The notes: generated by a model from the sequence alone, not told the origin. A DNA stretch of 5,821 bases from DATIXD01 sp035518875 (GCA_035518875.1 DATIXD010000259.1:1-5821); one strand, 5' to 3'; shown: positions 1-5,783, counted from the first letter of the stretch. Made by a program: numbers and translations.

Positions 1-1561
1 GTTCCATCAGGGCCGCAGCCTTGGCCGTACCGACCCGGCAAGGCGTGCATTGGCCGCAGGATTCGTCTTCGAAAAAGCGCATGGCATTGAGCGCGACCTT
101 TTTGATGTCGTCCTGGTTGGATAACACGATGATAGCGGCCGAACCGATAAAGCAGCCGTAAGGGTTCAAGGTGTCGAAGTCGAGCGGAATGTCCCCCAGT
201 GAAGCCGGCAGTATGCCGCCGGACGCGCCGCCTGGGAAATAGCCGTAAAATTCATGGCCCTCGAGCATGCCGCCACAATACTCGTCGATCAACTCTCTCA
301 TGGTAATGCCGGCGGGCGCGAGATGGACGCCCGGTTTCTTGACACGGCCGCTGACCGAGAATGAACGCAAGCCTTTGCGCCCGTGGCGGCCGTGCGAGGA
401 GAACCATTCCGGTCCCTTTTCCAGGATGTCGCGCACCCAGAACAGAGTTTCCATGTTGTGCTCCAGGGTGGGGCGTCCGAACAGCCCCACTTCGGCGACG
501 AAGGGGGGACGTAGCCGCGGCATGCCGCGCTTGCCCTCGATGGATTCGATCATGGCCGATTCTTCGCCGCAGATATAGGCGCCCGCGCCGCGCCTAAGGT
601 GAATCGGCGGGATCATGTGCGTAATCGACGGCGGATTAGCTTGCAGTTTGGCGATTTCATCGCTCAGTATCTTGCGGCAGGCGGCGTATTCGTCGCGCAG
701 ATAAATGTAAATCTCGCCGATGCCCACGGCCCAGGCCGCGATCAGTGCACCTTCCAGGAAGCGGTGCGGATCGCTTTCCAGATAGTGGCGGTCCTTGAAG
801 GTGCCCGGCTCGCCCTCGTCGATGTTGACCGCCATCAGGCGCGGTGCGTCATATCCCGAGACGATTCGCCATTTGCGGCCGGCCGGAAAACCGGCGCCGC
901 CGAGACCGCGAAGTCCCGAGTGTTCCATCGCCTTGACGGCCCATTCGCGGTTGCGCTTGCCCTCGATGCAAGCCTTCAGGGTGGCATAACCGCCCTGGGC
1001 GAGATACTGAGCATAATCGATATAGCGTGGGACTTCCGCCATAACCGCCCCGCTGATCAACGCCGCTTGCACGGACTCCAGGGTGGCCTGGTCAATGGGA
1101 TTCTGATGAAGGACGGCGACTGGTGCGCGCTGGCACCGGCCCACGCAGGGGGCAGGGATAACGCGAATCTTCTCGCCCAAGCCTTGCTTGAGTGCATGCA
1201 GCAGGGGTTTGGCGCCGGCCATTTCGCAGGACACCGATTCGCAAACGCGCACGGTCAGCGCCGGAGGTGGCGTTTCGCCTTCCTTGACCACGTCGAAATG
1301 ATGGTAGAAGGTTGCGACCTCGTAGACTTCGGCGGGTGACAGCTTCATTTCGTGAGCCAGGGCCACCAGATGCTTCGCGGACAGGTAGTTGTAAGTATCC
1401 TGGATTTTGTGCAAGTGTTCGATCAGCAGATCCCGGCGTCTGGGCTCGTCGCCGAGCAGGGCGCGGACTTCCTCGAGCGCCCCGAGATCGATCGGGCGTC
1501 CCTTCGGCCCCATCCGCTTATTCTTTTTCACTTTCTTGAAAGCAACCGGTGCTGTCGTCAT
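1..1561 (-). CDS. fdh1B: NAD-dependent (tungsten-type) formate dehydrogenase beta subunit, NuoE-NuoF fusion; 3' end outside window
   Basis: This subunit passes electrons from formate oxidation through FeS centres and FMN to NAD+ in the cytoplasm; the catalytic alpha subunit is probably encoded beyond the left edge. The visible 520 residues start at the ATG at 1561-1559, with a modest ribosome site (TAAAGG, 9 nt upstream). Residues about 35-160 are a NuoE-like thioredoxin-fold domain with 2Fe-2S ligands C107, C112, C139 and C143. Residues about 185-520 are NuoF-like: the glycine-rich FMN loop GLRGLGGAGFPAGRKW (216-231), the acidic segment DEGEPGTFKDR (248-258), GAGAYICGEES (325-335), and the 4Fe-4S motif SCGQCTPCR with C502, C505 and C508. 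The fourth cysteine and about 50 residues are missing at the window edge, judged from the 572-residue Methylobacterium Fdh1B as I remember it. HoxF of NAD-reducing hydrogenase has the same domain order, but segments such as LLIEHLHKIQDTY and GCFIGSAA match Fdh1B much better. The paralogue assignment comes from memory, not from a search. Confidence 0.9.
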   Translation of the reverse strand, partial: MTTAPVAFKKVKKNKRMGPKGRPIDLGALEEVRALLGDEPRRRDLLIEHLHKIQDTYNYLSAKHLVALAHEMKLSPAEVYEVATFYHHFDVVKEGETPPPALTVRVCESVSCEMAGAKPLLHALKQGLGEKIRVIPAPCVGRCQRAPVAVLHQNPIDQATLESVQAALISGAVMAEVPRYIDYAQYLAQGGYATLKACIEGKRNREWAVKAMEHSGLRGLGGAGFPAGRKWRIVSGYDAPRLMAVNIDEGEPGTFKDRHYLESDPHRFLEGALIAAWAVGIGEIYIYLRDEYAACRKILSDEIAKLQANPPSITHMIPPIHLRRGAGAYICGEESAMIESIEGKRGMPRLRPPFVAEVGLFGRPTLEHNMETLFWVRDILEKGPEWFSSHGRHGRKGLRSFSVSGRVKKPGVHLAPAGITMRELIDEYCGGMLEGHEFYGYFPGGASGGILPASLGDIPLDFDTLNPYGCFIGSAAIIVLSNQDDIKKVALNAMRFFEDESCGQCTPCRVGTAKAAALME

Positions 1562-1604
1562 AGTAGGGAACCTTTAGCTTGGGTTATCGCCTGGCCCGTT
1601 GGTT

Positions 1605-1636
1605 TCGTTCGACGCTCGCGCCGCCGGGCCGAACGA
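1605..1636 (-). other. Inverted repeat in the predicted fdh1B leader
   Basis: TCGTTCG (1605-1611) and CGAACGA (1630-1636) are perfect 7-bp complements separated by 18 GC-rich bases. If the promoter at 1666-1694 is right, this lies inside the roughly 98-nt untranslated leader of fdh1B and could form a stem-loop. It could equally be a protein-binding palindrome. No run of T follows, so it is not an obvious terminator. Confidence 0.35.
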
Positions 1637-1665
1637 TAGGAGGGGAGGTCGGTCAAACATCAGCC

Positions 1666-1694
1666 AATCTAGCGAATGACCTTTTACAATTCAA
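1666..1694 (-). promoter_or_regulatory. Predicted sigma70-type promoter for fdh1B
   Basis: Read on the minus strand, TTGAAT (1694-1689) and TAGATT (1671-1666) are separated by exactly 17 bases, close to the TTGACA/TATAAT consensus. Transcription would start near 1659, giving a leader of about 98 nt before the fdh1B ATG. The placement is supported by the LysR-like palindrome lying about 62 bases upstream of that start. Confidence 0.55.
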
Positions 1695-1711
1695 GTCGGC
1701 ATTTCTGAACG

Positions 1712-1730
1712 TTTCATTGATTTTCATGAT
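1712..1730. promoter_or_regulatory. Candidate LysR-type operator, activating position for fdh1B
   Basis: The half-sites TCAT (1714-1717) and ATGA (1726-1729) form a TCAT-N8-ATGA palindrome that contains two overlapping T-N11-A pairs (1714/1726 and 1717/1729), the loose signature of LysR-family sites. The same stretch can be read as two tandem copies of TTTCAT(T)GAT (1712-1721 and 1722-1730). Its centre is about 62 bases upstream of the predicted fdh1B start point, matching the usual LysR recognition-site position near -65. The regulator would be the divergent gene at 1758. Inferred from sequence and spacing only. Confidence 0.45.
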
Positions 1731-1739
1731 GTTGCGCAT

Positions 1740-1752
1740 ATTCATGCAGAAT
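1740..1752. promoter_or_regulatory. Second palindrome, next to the LysR start codon
   Basis: ATTC (1740-1743) and GAAT (1749-1752) flank ATGCA; with a one-base slip the arms extend to CATATTC and GAATTATG (1737-1756). It ends only a few bases before the regulator's ATG at 1758. A protein bound here could block transcription or translation initiation of the regulator (autorepression) while forming the outer half of a two-site LysR footprint with the 1712-1730 element. No convincing Shine-Dalgarno sequence precedes this ATG. Confidence 0.3.
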
Positions 1753-1757
1753 TATGT

Positions 1758-2666
1758 ATGAACCCCATCCATCTGCTTAACTTCGCGGTTTTTGCGAGAT
1801 TCAGGAGCATCACGAAGGCGGCCGCGCTGTTGAATTTGGGACAACCGGCCATCTCCGGCCAGCTGAAACAATTGCAGGACGCGGTGGGCGAACCTTTGTA
1901 TGAGCGCATCGGCCACCAGATCACGCTGACCCAGGCGGGCGAGGGCTTGCTGGAATTTGCCGAACGTATGGAGCGCGAGTTTCGCGGGGCGAATGAATAT
2001 ATCCGTAGTCTCCGGCGCATGAATGCCGGCACGCTGCGTATTGGCTCGACCATGACCATCGCCAGCTATTATCTGCCGCGCCATGTCGTGAAACTGCAAA
2101 CGCTGTACCCCGGTGTGCACGTGTATATGCATACCGGCAACACCGAAGAAGTCGCGCACAAGCTTACGGATTTGGACCTGGCTTTCATCGAGGGACCAGT
2201 TGCCTTGGAGGAATTGCCGGCCAAGTTCAGAATGCAGCCCTGGAAGGAAGATGAAATCGTGTTGATCGTGCATCAGTCCCACGCAATCGCGCAAAAGTAT
2301 CCGCAAGCGGTTCCCCTGGAGGTTTTCGCCGAGTACCAGGTCATCTGGCGCGAACCCGGTTCGGGCGCGCGGCAGATCGTGGAGCGGGCCTTGGCGCAAG
2401 CCGGCATCGATGCGCCGGTGCATATCGAAGTCATGGGCGTGGCCGGGGTCAAGGAGTCGGTGCGCGCCGGTCTCGGCATCGGTTTCGCCTCGATTCAAGC
2501 CATGCGCCACGAGGACGCGGGCTTGGTTTCCAGGCGCATCAACCCGCCGGAGGGCTTGCGCTGGCAGTTGAACATCATCGCCCCGGAAGAGAAAATGCGC
2601 TCCCGGGTCTGTCAGGCCTTTCTTGATCTAGTGGCCGCCGACGACGGGGACAATGAACATGACTGA
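1758..2666 (+). CDS. LysR-type transcriptional regulator, divergent from formate dehydrogenase
   Basis: A 302-residue protein of normal LysR-family length. Residues about 4-65 are the winged helix-turn-helix, with the typical pattern SITKAAALLNLGQPAISGQL (17-36), ending in the wing region ITLTQAGEGLL (55-65). A linker helix follows to about residue 88, and the effector-binding domain begins at GTLRIGSTMT (91-100). The conserved segment REPGSGARQIVE (198-209) and the loop AGLGIGFAS (237-245) belong to this domain. The chosen ATG puts the helix-turn-helix at the usual distance from the N-terminus. The gene is divergent from the fdh1B-like gene, and its last 14 bases overlap the hydrolase gene downstream, so it likely senses a C1-related metabolite and controls one or both units. 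The effector cannot be read from sequence. It resembles regulators found beside fds/fdh and cbb operons, but I do not assign a symbol. Confidence 0.9.
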   Translation: MNPIHLLNFAVFARFRSITKAAALLNLGQPAISGQLKQLQDAVGEPLYERIGHQITLTQAGEGLLEFAERMEREFRGANEYIRSLRRMNAGTLRIGSTMTIASYYLPRHVVKLQTLYPGVHVYMHTGNTEEVAHKLTDLDLAFIEGPVALEELPAKFRMQPWKEDEIVLIVHQSHAIAQKYPQAVPLEVFAEYQVIWREPGSGARQIVERALAQAGIDAPVHIEVMGVAGVKESVRAGLGIGFASIQAMRHEDAGLVSRRINPPEGLRWQLNIIAPEEKMRSRVCQAFLDLVAADDGDNEHD

Positions 2667-3591
2667 TTGCATTCGCGTTTGCTGGGCTTTTCTCATACTT
2701 CTGCCGGGAATTCTTATGGCCGGCGAAAGCGGCGCCCTGAACATAAAGGAGGTCGCGCCGGGCATATACGTCCATCAAGGCGTGCACGAGATGCCGGATC
2801 ATGAGAACCGCGGAGAAATCGCCAACATCGGTTTCATCGTCGGTGAACGCTGCGTCGCGGTGGTCGATTCGGGCGGCAGTCCCCGGCAAGGGGAGGCACT
2901 GAAGGCGGCGATCCGCGACACGACGATGGTGCCCGTGTGTTACGTCATCAATACCCATGTCCATCCGGATCACATCTACGGTAACATCGCTTTCAAGCAA
3001 ACCGGCGTGAGCTTTATCGGCCACCACAAGCTGGCACAGGCCATGTCCCTGCGCGGTCCCTATTACCTCGAGAAGGCCGAGCGCGATTTGGGAATCGGCC
3101 TGAAAAGGGAAGATTTTGTATTTCCCGATCAGCTCGTGCAGTCTACCCTGGAACTCGATCTGGGCGGGCGCAAACTGACCCTGACAGCCCACCGCACCGC
3201 CCACACGGACAATGACCTGAGCGTTTACGACGACAAGACCCAGACCTTGTGGCTCGCCGACCTGTTGTTCATGGGGCATATCCCGGTGGTCGACGGCAGC
3301 CTGAACGGCTGGATCAAGGAGTTGGAGCAACTGAAAACGATCGGAGCCAAATTGGCGATACCGGGACACGGGCCGGTCGCGGCCGAATGGCCGGCCGCAA
3401 TAGAACCACAGATGCGTTATTTGGAGATGTTACGCGCGGAGATTCGCGAGGCCCTGAGACAGGGCAGGACCATGGAGCAGGCGATGGCGGCTGTGGGGCA
3501 ATCGGCCAGGAACGATTGGCAGTTGTTCGACGAGTTCCACCGGCGCAACGTTTCCACCGCCTTTGCCGAACTGGAGTGGGAAGATCATTGA
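2653..3591 (+). CDS. Secreted metallo-beta-lactamase-fold hydrolase, SoxH-like, quinoprotein relay system type
   Basis: A 312-residue protein with a signal peptide: hydrophobic core at about residues 9-22 and probable cleavage after A23 (LMA|GES), so it acts in the periplasm. The zinc motif H-x-H-x-D-H is present as H102, H104, D106 and H107. H184 (AHTDND), D203 (LADLL) and H239 (PGHG) complete a two-metal site, so it should be an active hydrolase. It matches the family annotated as 'quinoprotein relay system zinc metallohydrolase', related to SoxH and found beside SoxYZ-like carriers and PQQ dehydrogenases; the substrate is unproven. Its start overlaps the LysR gene by 14 bases, suggesting translational coupling. 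An in-frame ATG at 2659 is an alternative start and sits better (8 nt) after GGGGA at 2646-2650; either keeps the signal peptide. The fused SoxYZ-like gene follows after 50 bases. Confidence 0.88.
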   Translation: MNMTDCIRVCWAFLILLPGILMAGESGALNIKEVAPGIYVHQGVHEMPDHENRGEIANIGFIVGERCVAVVDSGGSPRQGEALKAAIRDTTMVPVCYVINTHVHPDHIYGNIAFKQTGVSFIGHHKLAQAMSLRGPYYLEKAERDLGIGLKREDFVFPDQLVQSTLELDLGGRKLTLTAHRTAHTDNDLSVYDDKTQTLWLADLLFMGHIPVVDGSLNGWIKELEQLKTIGAKLAIPGHGPVAAEWPAAIEPQMRYLEMLRAEIREALRQGRTMEQAMAAVGQSARNDWQLFDEFHRRNVSTAFAELEWEDH

Positions 3592-3630
3592 AACCTGCCC
3601 CACCGTGTAGATGTCCAACCAACAATACAG

Positions 3631-3635
3631 AGGAG
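3631..3635 (+). promoter_or_regulatory. Ribosome binding site that fixes the SoxYZ-like start
   Basis: AGGAG lies 6 bases before the ATG at 3642. The reading frame stays open about 390 bases further upstream to 3249, inside the hydrolase gene. That extension is a shadow: the signal peptide begins directly at the 3642 ATG, and the ribosome site supports the same start. Confidence 0.8.
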
Positions 3636-3641
3636 TCGGTC

Positions 3642-4454
3642 ATGCAAACTTCACCCTATGTTAAAGGCTTGTGGCTGGCGCTGGCGGGCCTCATTTTTTC
3701 GAGCCTCGCGCTGGCTGTGGGAGAGGAGGAAGCCGCCTGGAAGGGTGGCTTGCAGCAGAAGTTCTTTGGCGATCGGCCGATCGAGGAAAGCAATAATGTA
3801 ATCGAATTGACTGCGCCTTATCGGGCGGAAGATCCGGCGCTGGTGCCGATCTCTGTCACCGCCAAGATTCCGCAGACGCCTGACAAGTTCATCAAGACCA
3901 TTACGCTCATCATCGACAACAACCCCGTACCGTTCGCGGCCGCTTTCCATTTCACGCCGGACAGCGGCAAGGCAGACATTACCACCCGGCTGCGCGTCAA
4001 TGCCTACACCCATGTCAGAGCCATCGCCGAAACGAGCGATGGCAAGCTGAGCATGACCAAAGCCTTCGTGAAGGCGAGCGGCGGTTGTTCCGCCCCGATC
4101 GGTACGGATATCGAAGCGGCCATGGCGCGCATGGGCAAGATGAAGTTCAAGCTGGAAGGGGACAAGGTGATTCCGCAACAGCCCAATCTGGCACAGCTCT
4201 TAATCAGTCATCCGAACATCACAGGGCTGCAGATGGACCAGATCACCCGCATGATCAGGCCGGCGCATTACGTGGACGAAGTGAAGCTCAGCTTTGACGG
4301 CAAGCCGGTCATGACCGCGCAAACCGATATCGCCGTCAGCGCCGATCCCAATTTCCGCTTCTATTTTGTGCCCGATAAGGCCGGCGAACTGAAGGCCGAG
4401 ATCAAGGACACCCAGGGCAACCGATTCTCCTACACCCAGGCAGTGACGCCCTGA
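3642..4454 (+). CDS. Quinoprotein dehydrogenase-associated SoxYZ-like carrier (SoxY-SoxZ fusion), secreted
   Basis: A 270-residue protein with a signal peptide (core about 10-24, cleavage after A25 in ALA|VG), so periplasmic. Residues about 30-152 are SoxY-like and end in the motif SGGCSAP, whose C149 matches the cysteine on the SoxY swinging arm that carries covalent cargo. Residues about 160-270 are SoxZ-like, recognisable by LISHPNITG (187-195), IRPAHYVDEV (205-214) and PDKAGELKAEIKDTQGN (244-260). In thiosulfate oxidation SoxY and SoxZ are separate subunits; here they are one chain. C149 is the only cysteine in the mature protein, which fits a covalent carrier role and excludes disulfides within a chain. 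The family co-occurs with PQQ alcohol dehydrogenases, and its true cargo is not known to me. It is the last gene of the LysR-hydrolase-carrier unit. No SoxAX, SoxB or SoxCD genes are in the window, so ordinary thiosulfate oxidation is not indicated. Confidence 0.92.
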   Translation: MQTSPYVKGLWLALAGLIFSSLALAVGEEEAAWKGGLQQKFFGDRPIEESNNVIELTAPYRAEDPALVPISVTAKIPQTPDKFIKTITLIIDNNPVPFAAAFHFTPDSGKADITTRLRVNAYTHVRAIAETSDGKLSMTKAFVKASGGCSAPIGTDIEAAMARMGKMKFKLEGDKVIPQQPNLAQLLISHPNITGLQMDQITRMIRPAHYVDEVKLSFDGKPVMTAQTDIAVSADPNFRFYFVPDKAGELKAEIKDTQGNRFSYTQAVTP

Positions 4455-4466
4455 ACTGCGAGCCTG

Positions 4467-4497
4467 TTTATCCTCCCTCTGGCAGGGGGAGGATAAA
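4467..4497 (+). terminator. Strong hairpin after the SoxYZ-like gene, probably a terminator
   Basis: TTTATCCTCCC (4467-4477) pairs perfectly with GGGAGGATAAA (4487-4497). The stem continues through a G-T wobble and two further pairs to a three-base loop at 4481-4483. It begins 13 bases after the stop codon, in the gap between two convergent genes. No T run follows on either strand, so it may act as a transcript 3'-end stabiliser or a Rho-assisted terminator rather than a classical intrinsic one. Confidence 0.55.
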
Positions 4498-4558
4498 GCT
4501 TGTGGCGCTGCGGATACCTCATCGTCGCTCGCCCTCGCTTGACCCTCTCGGTATTGCG

Positions 4559-4580
4559 GCGAGTTGGCATCTTAACTCGC
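4559..4580 (-). terminator. Weak hairpin downstream of the PepSY-like gene
   Basis: GCGAGTT (4559-4565) and AACTCGC (4574-4580) form a 7-bp stem with an 8-base loop, 14 bases past the stop codon of the minus-strand gene. There is no T tract. The position suggests a 3'-end role; the sequence alone is weak evidence. Confidence 0.25.
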
Positions 4581-4593
4581 GCTCCCGCGCCAG

Positions 4594-5067
4594 CTAGTCC
4601 TGCTCGGCTTTCAGAATTTTCCCGCCGAGGTCCAATTCCAGTTCGATTTCCTTTCCTGCCTCTTCGATTTCCACTTCGTACGCCGTCAGCGTCCCGTCGG
4701 GCTTCATCATTTTCTCCGCCTCCTTGATTGCGGCCTTGGGATACGCTTTGGTGATGGCCTGAACAATCGGTTCAGGCAGCATCTTGGCATCGATTTCTTC
4801 TTCCCTCTGAACCAGTGAGCCGTCGGGGCTATACAGGAACTCATATTCCTTGTCGTTTTCCTCGTATTCCACTTCGTAGGCAGCTTTGCCTTCGAACGTT
4901 TCTTCCTCAAACTCTACACTCGTCGCATTCGGGTGTGCTTTTTCAAAGGTTTCGATGACCGCCTTGGGTACTTGGTTTTTGCTCAATTCTTTTTCACCGG
5001 CATTCGCTTGGCTGAGCATCGCCAAGGACGCACCGAGGGTAGCTGCAATGAAGATTTCTGTTTTCAT
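4594..5067 (-). CDS. Secreted acidic protein with two PepSY-like repeats
   Basis: A 157-residue protein with a clear signal peptide (MKTEIFIAAT start, cleavage after A23 in ANA|GE), leaving a mature periplasmic protein of 134 residues, about a quarter of them Glu or Asp. Two repeats of about 60 residues are visible. Residues 33-95 run from VPKAVIETFEKAHPNA through YEVEYEENDKEYEFLYSPDG. Residues 97-155 run from LPEPIVQAITKAYPKA through YEVEIEEAGKEIELELDLGG. Each has a helix followed by a YEVE strand pair and a turn, the pattern of PepSY-like/BLIP-like domains. Such proteins are usually secreted and poorly characterised; proposed roles include protease inhibition and ligand or metal binding. 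The start is firm: TAAGGAGG lies 4 bases before the ATG, preceded by a good promoter. It is convergent with the carrier gene and separately transcribed, so a shared role with the quinoprotein relay is not implied. Confidence 0.88.
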   Translation of the reverse strand: MKTEIFIAATLGASLAMLSQANAGEKELSKNQVPKAVIETFEKAHPNATSVEFEEETFEGKAAYEVEYEENDKEYEFLYSPDGSLVQREEEIDAKMLPEPIVQAITKAYPKAAIKEAEKMMKPDGTLTAYEVEIEEAGKEIELELDLGGKILKAEQD

Positions 5068-5101
5068 AATTCCTCCTTAGGATTTGGCTGCCTCACATCC
5101 G

Positions 5102-5118
5102 CCTTCCGAAACGGAAGG
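5102..5118 (-). promoter_or_regulatory. Hairpin or palindrome in the predicted leader of the PepSY-like gene
   Basis: CCTTCCG (5102-5108) and CGGAAGG (5112-5118) are perfect 7-bp complements around AAA. With transcription predicted near 5126, the stem would form within the first bases of the transcript, about 35 bases before the start codon. This fits a 5' stabilising hairpin; an operator just downstream of the promoter is the alternative. Confidence 0.45.
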
Positions 5119-5132
5119 ATTCCGGTTTGTCA

Positions 5133-5161
5133 TTGATACTTCCCGTCTGTAGGATGGTCAA
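5133..5161 (-). promoter_or_regulatory. Predicted sigma70-type promoter for the PepSY-like gene
   Basis: On the minus strand TTGACC (5161-5156) and TATCAA (5138-5133) are separated by exactly 17 bases, a good match to consensus. The predicted start near 5126 gives a leader of about 59 nt that ends in a near-perfect ribosome site. This supports the gene being its own transcription unit. Confidence 0.6.
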
Positions 5162-5580
5162 CATGCTCGCTATAGGGCGGTTCTAGAATAAACCGTTCGT
5201 GGCTGAGCCGCACATCAGTCTGCCGATCTAAGTAATGCAGCAGGTCGACAGGAAAGGAGCCCACGTCCTACGGCCGGGCCAAGTTGAAGGGAAGAGCAAG
5301 TCGGCTGCGCAAGGAGTTTGAAGAGATCGTGGCCGCAGGTGGATCGCCCCGCGAACGCATGGCTGATTTGGCGGTTCGGCGGATTTTCTCGATGTCGGAG
5401 GGATTCTAATCCCGGAAGCACCCTAGCTCGAAACGCTCACGACAGGCATGCATCTGCGCTTGCTGATGATGCGTTGTTGGCCCAGGCGGATCAGATTCTT
5501 TATGCGCTTTAGGACGCCTTGAAGGAGCACAGGACGCGAAGCGGCAGCGTAGCGAAGTGCGACGACCCCCGCGAAGCCGT

Positions 5581-5644
5581 AGGACCGGCTGTTTTGTCGG
5601 AATCTGCGGCTCTATCGCAGGTGGAGACAAAACAGAAGGTTTCC
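5581..5644. repeat. Long imperfect inverted repeat / structured hairpin
   Basis: The core is a perfect 10-bp stem, CTGTTTTGTC (5589-5598) with GACAAAACAG (5626-5635). Inside it, a symmetric purine loop GGA/GGA (5599-5601 and 5623-5625) leads to a second stem, ATCTGCG (5602-5608) with CGCAGGT (5616-5622, one G-U pair), capped by a 7-base loop. Outside the core, tandem G-A mismatches (GG 5587-5588 opposite AA 5636-5637) precede ACC/GGT pairs (5584-5586 with 5638-5640). Further out, GCCGT (5576-5580) can meet ACGGC (5649-5653). It could be a noncoding RNA fold or a small palindromic mobile repeat. No promoter or T tract is evident. Confidence 0.5.
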
Positions 5645-5783
5645 CGACACGGCGTCGAGTCATTGTGGCAGCCATGGCGGAGTGCGTCGCGAAGAGACGG
5701 ACGGAGCCGTGGCGGACGCAGGACGGCGCGGGCCGCCGAAGGCAAAGCGTGTCGCCATTTTTAGCTCCTTTTGGAGACTTGGA

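Noticed and set aside
599..1339. Long open frame on the plus strand (246 codons)
   Set aside because: It is entirely antisense to the fdh1B-like gene, which has complete family motifs on the other strand. The plus-strand product has no recognisable domain; it is a codon-bias shadow.
1..1561. HoxF subunit of NAD-reducing hydrogenase, or NuoF of complex I
   Set aside because: HoxF shares the fusion, but the segment-by-segment resemblance is to Fdh1B. Complex I NuoE and NuoF are normally separate genes.
1752..2510. Minus-strand open frame of 252 codons
   Set aside because: Antisense to the LysR gene, rich in His and Arg, no domain pattern, and it would run across the regulatory region.
2575..3369. 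Minus-strand open frame of 264 codons
   Set aside because: Antisense to the hydrolase gene, which has a signal peptide and all metal ligands on the plus strand.
3249..3641. Upstream extension of the SoxYZ-like reading frame
   Set aside because: It lies inside the hydrolase gene in another frame; the signal peptide and AGGAG site place the true start at 3642.
3651..4178. Minus-strand open frame of 175 codons
   Set aside because: Antisense to the carrier gene, with no domain features.
3642..4454. Classical thiosulfate-oxidising Sox system
   Set aside because: SoxY and SoxZ are fused, and no SoxA, SoxX, SoxB or SoxCD genes are present; the context is C1 metabolism.
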